From contig JASEIE010000285.1 of assembly GCA_030024065.1 (NCBI GenBank), positions 1 through 5,121 on the forward strand: a DNA stretch of 5,121 bases, read 5' to 3'. The notes under the pieces were generated by a model. The model made no database searches and had not been told where the DNA came from. It saw only the letters and a program-made list of their open reading frames with translations. Below are positions 1-5,121 of this stretch, in pieces. This stretch comes from Thermodesulfobacteriota bacterium (GTDB lineage Bacteria > Desulfobacterota > BSN033 > UBA1163). The position numbers were made by a program, and so were the translations under genes. How positions within the stretch are numbered: position 1 is the stretch's first letter; every line of letters starts with the position of its first letter.

Positions 1-34
1 AACTCATTGAAATAATGGATGGAAAAACTGATAC

Positions 35-63
35 TTGACAAAAAAATACAATGATGGTAAAGA
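35..63 (+). promoter_or_regulatory. Candidate sigma-70-type promoter for the acyl-CoA ligase gene
   Basis: A perfect TTGACA -35 hexamer lies at 35-40. A weak -10 candidate, TAAAGA, lies at 58-63, 17 bases downstream. The hexamer and spacing are good, but the -10 box matches the consensus at only about half its positions, and this A/T-rich leader offers other possible -10 boxes. Transcription would begin near 70, giving a leader of roughly 75 bases before the start codon at 147. This is inferred from sequence only. Confidence 0.4.
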
Positions 64-132
64 ATGTAAAAAATATCACAAGCTTTTGAAAATCTCCCTG
101 TTTCCCATTATTACGGGATGCAAAGGATAAAA

Positions 133-140
133 AAGGAGGG
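133..140 (+). promoter_or_regulatory. Strong ribosome binding site of the acyl-CoA ligase gene
   Basis: AAGGAGGG at 133-140 is a near-perfect Shine-Dalgarno sequence, six bases before ATG at 147. It fixes the start at 147 rather than at the in-frame methionine six codons later. Confidence 0.85.
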
Positions 141-146
141 ATTTTT

Positions 147-1724
147 ATGACGATCAGCAAATGGATGACCGCTGGAACAGTCCTTAAGATGATGGCCATG
201 CAATACCCGGATAAACCAGGGGCGGCAGATAAGTTTCGAAAAATGACATTTAAGGAGTGGAATGAAAGAAGCTGCCGCTTAGCCAATGTGTTGGCCAAAT
301 TAGGGGTTAAGAAAGGAGATCGTTTTGCCATACTGGCATACAACTGCGTCGAATGGCTGGAGATTTATGCGGCCTCAGCAAAAGGAGGGCAGGTTACTGT
401 TCCGGTCATGTTCCGGCTTGCCCCCCCGGAGATTGAATATGTGGTGAACCACTCTGACTGTAAGGCCTTTTTCGTGGCAAAGGATTTTGTGCCCGTTGTC
501 AATTCCCTCCGCAGTAAACTTCCCAATATACCGCCGGAAAACTATGTCTACTGGGGAGATGATCAGGCGCCGGAGGGCTATCAGTCTTACGAGTCCCTCA
601 TTGCAAAGGCTTCTCCTGAAGAGCCGGATGTGGTGGTGGATGCAGACGATATGTGGAACCTCATGTACACCTCCGGCACGACCGGTAAACCCAAAGGGGT
701 GGTACGGACCCATGAAGGCAACCTCTCTCAATATCTGTTGAGTAACCTCAATATGGGAGTAAAACCAGACGACTGTGTTATGCTTGTCATGCCCATGTGC
801 CATATCAATTCCATCTACTATTCTTTTGCCTACACCTATGTCAGCGCAAGGGTTTTTGTCTACAACATGGTCAGTTTCGATCCGTTAGATCTATTAAAGA
901 CCATTGAAAATGAGAAGATCACCTTCACCTCTCTTGTTCCCACCCATTACATTATGATGCTTTCCCTCCCCGATGAGGTAAAGAAGAGTATTGATGTCAG
1001 TTCCATTCGTCAACTTTTAATTTCATCAGCGCCTGCACGGAAGGATACCAAGCTGGCCATCATGGATTATTTCAAAAATGCCGAACTCTGGGAGGCTTAC
1101 GGATCAACAGAGGCCGGACTGGTGACCCTGCTCAGACCTGAAGAACAATTCAAAAAGCTGGGGTCCATCGGAAGGGAGATCTGGGGAACAGACCGGATTA
1201 AAATTCTTGATGAAAATGGCAAAGAAGTTCCGAGGGGACAGGTGGGAGAACTCTATTCGAGAACGCCCCATGTTTTTAAAGAATACTGGAAGGACCCTGA
1301 AAAAACGAAGTCGGTATTCCAGGGCGAATGGTTCACTGCCGGAGATATGGCCTGCCAGGATGAGGATGGCTATTTTACGCTGGTCGATCGAAAAGCAAAT
1401 ATGATCATCACCGGTGGAGAGAATGTCTTTCCTTCGGAGGTGGAGAATTTGTTGGGTTCCCATCCTGCCGTCAAATATGTGGCTGTCATCGGAATTCCCC
1501 ATGAGAAATGGGGCGAGGCGATTAAGGCGGTTGTCACCCTCCATCAAGGGAAGGCTGTCACGGAGAAAGAACTGATCGAACACTGCAGGGGGAAGGTTGC
1601 AGGATATAAGATACCCAAATCGGTCGATTTTATCAAGGACGAGGAGATGCCCATGACTCCGACCGGAAAGATCCTCCACCGGATTCTGAGGGAGAAATAC
1701 GGGAAGTGGAGTGATATGAAATAA
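147..1724 (+). CDS. Acyl-CoA synthetase (AMP-forming), class I adenylate-forming ligase
   Basis: This 525-residue protein is a full-length member of the ANL superfamily (acyl-CoA synthetases, NRPS adenylation domains, luciferases). Such enzymes activate a carboxylic acid with ATP to an acyl-adenylate and transfer it to coenzyme A. All core motifs are visible: the phosphate-binding loop YTSGTTGKPKGV at residues 174-185, the PMCHIN aromatic/substrate-side motif at 216-221, YGSTEAG at 318-324, GEWFTAGD with the ribose-binding Asp400, the hinge region from Asp414-Arg415 through GGENVFPSEVE at 423-433, and PTGKI at 505-509 with the catalytic Lys508. There is no signal peptide or membrane segment, so it should be cytosolic. 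The hinge reads DRKAN where DRKKD or DRAKD is more usual; such variants occur in active enzymes. Resemblance is to fatty-acyl or CaiC-like ligases, but the acid cannot be named from sequence. It has its own promoter candidate and terminator, so it appears to be monocistronic. Family is certain; substrate unknown. Confidence 0.95.
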   Translation: MTISKWMTAGTVLKMMAMQYPDKPGAADKFRKMTFKEWNERSCRLANVLAKLGVKKGDRFAILAYNCVEWLEIYAASAKGGQVTVPVMFRLAPPEIEYVVNHSDCKAFFVAKDFVPVVNSLRSKLPNIPPENYVYWGDDQAPEGYQSYESLIAKASPEEPDVVVDADDMWNLMYTSGTTGKPKGVVRTHEGNLSQYLLSNLNMGVKPDDCVMLVMPMCHINSIYYSFAYTYVSARVFVYNMVSFDPLDLLKTIENEKITFTSLVPTHYIMMLSLPDEVKKSIDVSSIRQLLISSAPARKDTKLAIMDYFKNAELWEAYGSTEAGLVTLLRPEEQFKKLGSIGREIWGTDRIKILDENGKEVPRGQVGELYSRTPHVFKEYWKDPEKTKSVFQGEWFTAGDMACQDEDGYFTLVDRKANMIITGGENVFPSEVENLLGSHPAVKYVAVIGIPHEKWGEAIKAVVTLHQGKAVTEKELIEHCRGKVAGYKIPKSVDFIKDEEMPMTPTGKILHRILREKYGKWSDMK

Positions 1725-1749
1725 ACCCTATTAGAAAATGACTTATCCC

Positions 1750-1778
1750 GGCCCAAGTGGATGAACCTTGGGCCTTTT
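1750..1778 (+). terminator. Intrinsic terminator after the acyl-CoA ligase gene
   Basis: A perfect 8-bp stem, GGCCCAAG (1750-1757) pairing with CTTGGGCC (1767-1774), encloses a 9-base loop and is followed directly by TTTT (1775-1778) and further T/A-rich sequence. It begins 25 bases past the stop codon. This is a classic rho-independent terminator on the + strand and separates the ligase gene from secDF. Confidence 0.88.
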
Positions 1779-1786
1779 CATTAAAT

Positions 1787-1814
1787 GAGATTTCAGAAAA
1801 AATCCTGAAATCTC
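1787..1814. repeat. Perfect 10-bp inverted repeat (hairpin)
   Basis: GAGATTTCAG at 1787-1796 is exactly complementary to CTGAAATCTC at 1805-1814, with an 8-base A-rich loop. It lies just past the ligase terminator and lacks a T-run, so it does not look like a second terminator. A third copy of most of the right arm, CTGAAATCT, recurs at 1891-1899, which links this hairpin to the neighbouring repeat unit. Confidence 0.8.
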
Positions 1815-1835
1815 TGATGACATCGATTAAGAACC

Positions 1836-1907
1836 GATTACACAGATAATAAATACATTGAAAAATGAGGAAAATCTGTGTAATCCTATTCTGAAATCTG
1901 TGTGATC
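1836..1907. repeat. Perfect 12-bp inverted repeat plus a third near-copy of the arm
   Basis: GATTACACAGAT at 1836-1847 is exactly complementary to ATCTGTGTAATC at 1874-1885, with 26 A/T-rich bases between. The right arm recurs with one change as ATCTGTGTGATC at 1896-1907, exactly 22 bases downstream. Similar ATCTGTGTAATC-type repeats are familiar to me as dispersed intergenic elements in environmental bacterial genomes, but this is memory, not a search. No open reading frame of note covers it. Confidence 0.75.
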
Positions 1908-1921
1908 AAGAGAGCATGAAG

Positions 1922-1965
1922 TCGTTTTTTCAGAGGTCTCTAAATTTTCTCTTGAAAAAAAACGA
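1922..1965. repeat. Imperfect A/T-rich inverted repeat upstream of secD
   Basis: TCGTTTTTTCAGAG at 1922-1935 can pair with CTCTTGAAAAAAAACGA at 1949-1965, with one bulged A and a T-run/A-run length difference of two. The right arm includes the candidate -35 box of the secD promoter (1952-1957). It could be an operator-like site or only a by-product of the A and T tracts. Confidence 0.45.
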
Positions 1966-1980
1966 ATGATAGGCTATGTT
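1952..1980 (+). promoter_or_regulatory. Candidate sigma-70-type promoter for secD-secF
   Basis: TTGAAA at 1952-1957 (five of six consensus bases) is followed after exactly 17 bases by TATGTT at 1975-1980 (four of six). It is the best promoter-like pair I see between the ligase terminator and secD. A start near 1987 would give a leader of about 50 bases. The position is sensible, but the evidence is sequence only. Confidence 0.5.
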
Positions 1981-1988
1981 TCTGGAAT

Positions 1989-2019
1989 CCAAGGGTCCCC
2001 AAGCCCTTGGTTTCATTTT
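1989..2019 (+). promoter_or_regulatory. Stem-loop in the secD 5' leader (stability element or attenuator-like)
   Basis: CCAAGGG at 1989-1995 pairs perfectly with CCCTTGG at 2004-2010 around an 8-base loop, followed by the T-rich run TTTCATTTT at 2011-2019. The shape resembles an intrinsic terminator, but it ends only 18 bases before the secD start. If the promoter at 1952-1980 is used, this stem sits at the very 5' end of the message, where stem-loops commonly protect mRNA from decay. If transcription starts further upstream it could act as an attenuator. The hairpin itself is clear; its role is inferred. Confidence 0.55.
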
Positions 2020-2021
2020 GT

Positions 2022-2026
2022 GAGGG
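2022..2026 (+). promoter_or_regulatory. Weak ribosome binding site of secD
   Basis: GAGGG at 2022-2026 is the only purine-rich Shine-Dalgarno candidate before ATG 2038, and it is 11 bases away, which is longer than optimal. A GTG at 2020 shares the secD frame but meets a TAA before 2038, so ATG 2038 is the start. Confidence 0.55.
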
Positions 2027-2037
2027 TTGGCTAAATT

Positions 2038-3636
2038 ATGCTGAGAAATCTCAAATGGAGACTGGTCCTTTATGCGGCGGCTATTATTTTCGCCGTTCTC
2101 CTCTTTTTACCGACATTGACCCCCGAATTACCGTCCTGGTTCTATAAGGTCATTCCCACGGAGAAGATCCATCTTGGCCTCGATTTGCAGGGAGGGATGC
2201 ACCTCGTCCTTGAAGTCGAGGCGGAGAAGGCAATCGAAAGCTACGTGGAGAGGGTGAAAAATAACCTGAGGGATGACCTGAGAGACAAGGGGATTCCTGT
2301 TGGAAAACTTGAGAGGGAAAAGAACAATCAAATCGTTTTGGAAGTATCAGGGGATAAGGAGAAATGGGAAAAGGTCCTGAGCCAGCGTTATGCCATCATG
2401 CAGGAGCTTTCCTCCGCAGCCCTGGATAAAGGGATATGGAAGGTTGTCCTTGTCCTGGACAGCAAGGAGGCAGAACGAATCAGAAAGAATGCCATTGACC
2501 AGGCTTTGGAGACCATCCGGAACCGGATCGACCAGTTTGGCGTGGCTGAGCCGGAGATCACCCTCCAGGGAACCGATCGCATCCTGATCCAGCTTCCGGG
2601 AATCAAAGATCCTCAGAGGGCCATCAATCTCATCGGCCAAACAGCCCTGCTCGAATTTAAATTAGTGGATGAAGAGGGGAGTGTCGAGGAGGCATTGAAG
2701 GGAACTATCCCGGAAGGGGATATCATCCTCTATCAAAGATTATTGGACCCCAAAACGGGAGGAGTCAGAAGGGTTCCTTTCCTGTTAAAAGAGAAGACCC
2801 TGATGACCGGTGAGGTTTTAAAGGATGCCCGTGTCGCCATCGATACCGAGTTCAACGAGCCCTATGTGGCCATGGAATTCGATGATATCGGGGCCAAGCT
2901 GTTCGAGCAGATCACCGGGTCGAATGTGAAGAAGAGATTGGCCATCATTCTGGATGATCATGTCTATTCAGCTCCGGTCATCCAGGAGAAAATCGCCGGA
3001 GGAAGTGCGCGAATCACCGGTCGTTTCGATATGAAAGAGGCGAGCGATCTGGCAATCGTTCTCAGGGCAGGGGCATTGCCTGCGCCGGTTAAGATCATCG
3101 AGCAGAGATCGGTGGGGCCATCTCTCGGACAGGATTCTATCCGGAAGGGGATCATCTCCACATTGATCAGCGCCGCACTGGTGGCTCTCTTCATGATCTT
3201 TTATTACCGGGTGGCAGGGGTGATCGCCGATGTGGCTCTCATCCTGAATCTCATCTTCGTATTTGGAACTCTCGCCATTTTCCGGGCCACCCTCACCCTT
3301 CCGGGGATTGCGGGCCTCGTCCTTTCGATCGGAATGGCGGTGGATGCCAATATCCTGATTCACGAAAGAATTAAGGAAGAGTTGAGATGGGGGAAGACGA
3401 TTCGAGCCGCCATTGATGAGGGTTACCGCCGGGCCTTTGTCACCATTTTAGACTCAAACCTGACAACCCTAATCGCCGCCATCTTTCTTTATCAGTTTGG
3501 GACGGGTCCGGTGAGGGGATTTTCGGTCACCTTATCCATCGGAATTTTAGCGAACATATTTACGGCTGTTTATGTCACGAGGTGGGTCTACGATTTTCTC
3601 ACCCTGAAGGTGAAGGTAAAACGACTGAGTATTTAA
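2038..3636 (+). CDS. secD: Protein translocase subunit SecD
   Basis: SecD is an RND-superfamily inner-membrane protein that, with SecF, uses the proton or sodium gradient to complete export of proteins through SecYEG. The 532 residues show the expected layout: one N-terminal membrane helix (about 9-27), a large periplasmic region, and five C-terminal helices between about 371 and 517. Family signatures are LGLDLQGG at 46-53, NRIDQFGVAEP at 162-172, RILIQLPG at 181-188, LRAGALPAP at 342-350, VGPSLGQDSI at 359-368 and GMAVDANILIHERIKEEL at 432-449. Asp436 matches the ion-translocation aspartate known from E. coli SecD. The protein is shorter than the E. coli one (about 615 residues) but normal for this type. 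ATG 2038 puts the short cytoplasmic tail directly before the first helix, as expected. secF follows 60 bases later, so the two are likely cotranscribed. yajC, which often precedes secD, is absent from the window. Confidence 0.97.
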   Translation: MLRNLKWRLVLYAAAIIFAVLLFLPTLTPELPSWFYKVIPTEKIHLGLDLQGGMHLVLEVEAEKAIESYVERVKNNLRDDLRDKGIPVGKLEREKNNQIVLEVSGDKEKWEKVLSQRYAIMQELSSAALDKGIWKVVLVLDSKEAERIRKNAIDQALETIRNRIDQFGVAEPEITLQGTDRILIQLPGIKDPQRAINLIGQTALLEFKLVDEEGSVEEALKGTIPEGDIILYQRLLDPKTGGVRRVPFLLKEKTLMTGEVLKDARVAIDTEFNEPYVAMEFDDIGAKLFEQITGSNVKKRLAIILDDHVYSAPVIQEKIAGGSARITGRFDMKEASDLAIVLRAGALPAPVKIIEQRSVGPSLGQDSIRKGIISTLISAALVALFMIFYYRVAGVIADVALILNLIFVFGTLAIFRATLTLPGIAGLVLSIGMAVDANILIHERIKEELRWGKTIRAAIDEGYRRAFVTILDSNLTTLIAAIFLYQFGTGPVRGFSVTLSIGILANIFTAVYVTRWVYDFLTLKVKVKRLSI

Positions 3637-3679
3637 TCCCCCCTCACCCCACTCTTACGAAAGGGGGGTGGAGGGGATT
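3635..3679. repeat. Imperfect C-run/G-run palindrome between secD and secF
   Basis: The left arm (3635-3650, AATCCCCCCTCACCCC) pairs with the right arm (3663-3679, ending GGAGGGGATT): seven outer pairs, a small internal loop, then six inner pairs. A small CTT/AAG pairing closes the centre. It begins within the secD TAA codon and ends one base before the secF Shine-Dalgarno. Similar palindromes are common between genes in deltaproteobacterial-type genomes, as far as I recall, so this is probably a dispersed REP-like element. No T-run follows, so it is unlikely to be a strong terminator. Confidence 0.72.
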
Positions 3680-3680
3680 T

Positions 3681-3687
3681 GAGGTGA
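3681..3687 (+). promoter_or_regulatory. Ribosome binding site of secF
   Basis: GAGGTGA at 3681-3687 lies nine bases before ATG 3697 and fixes the secF start. It sits immediately after the right arm of the intergenic palindrome, so folding of that palindrome places it at the foot of the stem. Confidence 0.75.
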
Positions 3688-3696
3688 ACCACTTTT

Positions 3697-4608
3697 ATGG
3701 AATTGATTCGACCCGGCACGCGTTTTGACTTTATTGGAAAAAAGAAATTTACGATCTGGATTTCAGCCGTGGCTATTTTCCTAAGCCTAGGCTCCATCTT
3801 TTTCCATGGTGGATTGAGGTATGGGGTTGACTTCGCAGGCGGCATTCTGATCCAGATCAGATTTTCCCAGGCCGTGGATATCTCTGAAGTCCGTAATGCC
3901 GTGGAAGCGATGGGCTCGAAGGATGCGATGGTCCAGAATTTCGGAGAGGAGAATGAATTTTTGATCCGGGTTGAAAAGACCGCCGTCGATCTGGAAGAGA
4001 TGTCAAAGACGATTCAGACATCCCTTCAGGAACGGTTCAAAGGCAAGGCGTTGGAGATTCGGAGGGTGGAGGTGGTCGGTCCAAAGGTGGGGAAGGATTT
4101 GAAGAAGAAAGCCCTGTGGGCCGTTGGCCTCTCATTCGCGGCCATATTGATCTTTGTGGCATGGAGATTCAAACAGGTCTCCTATGGACTGGGAGGGATT
4201 GCCGCCCTGGTCCACGATATCGTTGTCACTTACGGTGCCATTTCGATTGCCAATCTCGAATATTCATTGCCCCTTTTAGCTGTCATCCTGACAATCATCG
4301 GATTCTCGATCAATGATACCATTGTAATCTTTGATCGGGTAAGAGAGAATATAAAAAAAATGAGGAAGGAGAACCTCGAGACCATTTTCAATGCGAGCCT
4401 CAATGAGACGCTTGGAAGAACGATCCTCACCTCCGGGACGGTGATGATGGTGGTGTTGATCCTCTTCTTCTTCGGAGGGCCGGTGATCCACGATTTCGCC
4501 TTCACACTCATCGTGGGATTGATTTCCGGAACCTATTCAACGATCTATGTGGCAAGCCCCGTGGTCCTGCTCTGGAATAAGCATTTTACCAAGAGAAAGA
4601 AACGCTGA
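3697..4608 (+). CDS. secF: Protein translocase subunit SecF
   Basis: SecF is the partner of SecD in the ion-driven SecDF complex that assists SecYEG in exporting proteins. The 303 residues follow the family plan: a first membrane helix at about 18-36, a smaller periplasmic domain, and five helices from about 138 to 293, then a basic cytoplasmic tail ending KRKKR. Signatures are RYGVDFAGGILIQ at 41-53, VEVVGPKVGKDL at 124-135, AWRFKQVSYGLGGIAALVHDI at 155-175 (conserved Asp174), GFSINDTIVIFDRVREN at 202-218 (Asp207 and Asp213, in the helix that carries the conserved aspartates) and NASLNETLGRTILTSGT at 232-248. Length is close to the E. coli protein (about 323). The gene is complete, with no frameshift. 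It follows secD on the same strand after a 60-base gap carrying a palindrome. No terminator is evident after its stop at 4608; an insertion sequence starts within about 30 bases. Confidence 0.97.
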   Translation: MELIRPGTRFDFIGKKKFTIWISAVAIFLSLGSIFFHGGLRYGVDFAGGILIQIRFSQAVDISEVRNAVEAMGSKDAMVQNFGEENEFLIRVEKTAVDLEEMSKTIQTSLQERFKGKALEIRRVEVVGPKVGKDLKKKALWAVGLSFAAILIFVAWRFKQVSYGLGGIAALVHDIVVTYGAISIANLEYSLPLLAVILTIIGFSINDTIVIFDRVRENIKKMRKENLETIFNASLNETLGRTILTSGTVMMVVLILFFFGGPVIHDFAFTLIVGLISGTYSTIYVASPVVLLWNKHFTKRKKR

Positions 4609-4649
4609 TCGATAAGGGATTGGCGGGCAAGGCCTGTTAGCTAAAATTG

Positions 4650-4686
4650 AAAAGTGCACACCTTAAAGTTTAAAAGTGCACACCTT
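4650..4686. repeat. Two identical 15-bp motifs at the insertion-sequence end
   Basis: AAAAGTGCACACCTT occurs at 4650-4664 and again, identically, at 4672-4686, spaced by 22 bases (about two helical turns). Each copy holds the palindrome GTGCAC. The inner copy overlaps the last codons and stop of the transposase gene. Repeated motifs at an element end are typical of transposase binding sites, so this role is likely, though inferred. Confidence 0.75.
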
Positions 4687-5121
4687 TGAAATCCGAATTT
4701 TTGACTTTTTGGACATCGATTAACTTCCCCTCACACCAGAATCGGATTTCAGAAATTTCATCATCGAGGGGGTAAATACGCAGTTTGACCTGTTTCCTTG
4801 GATCAGCGTGGACTTTGAATTGGAGATTGTGAATAGAGATTTTTCTGTAGGAGTCTACAATTCTATCCATTCTGAGACAGAAGATATCTTTCACCGATTG
4901 GAAAGGTGGCCTGATCTTAAACTCTCTAAAGAGAGACCATTTCTCTTTTAAAGCTCTTTGAAATCGAAGATAAGGGATCTCCTGGGTGGTGGAATGAACT
5001 TGCTGGTGGTTATATCTATGGAGTTCTTGGTTTAAGATCCTTTGGGCCTGCTGGATATCGGTGACATCTTCTCTGACGCAGGTTCGGATGAGTCGGTCCT
5101 GGAGCCAGCCATAGGGTCGTT
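4670..5121 (-). CDS. DDE-type transposase / integrase-core protein, C-terminal part
   Basis: The frame is open from the right window edge to TAA at 4672-4670, giving 149 residues of the C-terminal end; the N-terminus lies outside. It starts RPYGWLQDRLIRTC, which in integrase-core transposases follows the catalytic glutamate (the K-x-E-R motif). The partial codon at the edge ends in AA, compatible with Glu but unproven. Next come a basic helical stretch and YNHHQVHSTTQEIPYLRF, a hallmark of the catalytic-domain end in IS481-like transposases, then a tail of roughly 75 residues rich in alternating hydrophobic and charged residues that probably forms a beta domain. A GTG at 4894 is an internal codon, not the start. 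It is transcribed toward secF. The two upstream catalytic aspartates are not visible, so activity cannot be judged. IS family is uncertain (IS481-like or an unclassified relative). Confidence 0.85.
   Translation of the reverse strand, partial: RPYGWLQDRLIRTCVREDVTDIQQAQRILNQELHRYNHQQVHSTTQEIPYLRFQRALKEKWSLFREFKIRPPFQSVKDIFCLRMDRIVDSYRKISIHNLQFKVHADPRKQVKLRIYPLDDEISEIRFWCEGKLIDVQKVKNSDFKGVHF

Larger units (their letters stand above)
4635..5121 (-). mobile_element. Insertion sequence, partial: transposase-3' end and its terminal region
   Basis: A transposase 3' end, a short non-coding tip of about 35 bases after its stop, and two copies of a 15-bp motif mark the end of an insertion sequence. 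I place the boundary tentatively at 4635, where TGTTAGCTAAAATTG begins with the TGT seen at the ends of many DDE elements of the IS481 type. The other end lies outside the window, so neither the partner terminal repeat nor the target duplication can be seen. It lies downstream of secF and does not break the secF frame. Confidence 0.65.

Noticed and set aside
118..150. A 10-codon frame (MQRIKKEGFL) whose TGA overlaps the ligase ATG
   Set aside because: It has no Shine-Dalgarno of its own and in fact contains the ligase ribosome binding site. It is probably chance.
1104..1679. A 191-codon open frame on the minus strand inside the acyl-CoA ligase gene
   Set aside because: It lies wholly antisense to a gene with every family motif. 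Its translation shows no recognisable domain, and it has no plausible ribosome binding site.
1787..1885. A CRISPR-like or tandem repeat array upstream of secD
   Set aside because: There are only two or three unequal copies, arranged as inverted repeats rather than regular repeat-spacer units, and no cas genes are present.
1989..2019. The hairpin before secD as the terminator of the upstream ligase gene
   Set aside because: The ligase already has a strong terminator at 1750-1778, and this hairpin lies 18 bases before the secD start codon, where a full terminator would block secD unless regulated.
2968..3363. A 131-codon minus-strand open frame inside secD
   Set aside because: It is antisense to the conserved SecD membrane region, and its composition is that of a reverse-complement reading of a membrane protein gene.
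4609..4634. A terminator or small gene directly after secF
   Set aside because: The short spacer has only 3-bp pairings and the 6-bp AGGCCT palindrome, with no T-run and no room for a gene.
4922..4935. CTCTCT-AA-AGAGAG short perfect palindrome
   Set aside because: It is inside the transposase coding frame, is low-complexity, and has no T-run or partner site.

Overview
The window carries one complete fatty-acid-type acyl-CoA ligase gene, a complete secD-secF pair, and the 3' end of an insertion-sequence transposase that enters from the right edge on the opposite strand. Purine-rich Shine-Dalgarno sites, moderate base composition, separate (unfused) SecD and SecF of 532 and 303 residues, a stand-alone acyl-CoA synthetase and G/C-run palindromes together suggest a Gram-negative anaerobe of the Desulfobacterota (deltaproteobacterial) type. 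That assignment is an impression from family resemblance, not a proven placement.

Layout. Positions 1-146 are an A/T-rich leader with a candidate sigma-70-type promoter and a strong ribosome binding site. Positions 147-1724 (+) encode the acyl-CoA ligase, closed by a clear intrinsic terminator at 1750-1778. Positions 1779-2037 hold no convincing gene but are dense in structure: a perfect 10-bp inverted repeat, a perfect 12-bp inverted repeat with a third near-copy of one arm, an A/T-rich imperfect hairpin, a candidate promoter (TTGAAA-N17-TATGTT), and a perfect stem-loop at the predicted 5' end of the secD message. Positions 2038-3636 (secD) and 3697-4608 (secF) are co-directional. The 60-bp gap between them is largely an imperfect C-run/G-run palindrome that starts inside the secD stop codon and ends one base before the secF ribosome binding site. 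Past secF, a short spacer leads to what looks like the end of an insertion sequence (about 4635 onward) with two copies of a 15-bp motif 22 bp apart. The last 149 codons of its transposase (4670-5121, -) run off the window.

How the genes work together. SecD and SecF form the membrane complex that uses the ion gradient to help pull proteins through SecYEG. The usual partner gene yajC is not next to them here. The acyl-CoA ligase looks like an independent single-gene unit (own promoter candidate, own terminator) and has no evident functional tie to secDF. The insertion sequence is a mobile neighbour whose transposase reads toward secF.

I found no undescribed multi-gene system. The most interesting material is non-coding: the interleaved repeats upstream of secD, the palindrome inside the secD-secF operon, and the paired motifs at the insertion-sequence end.
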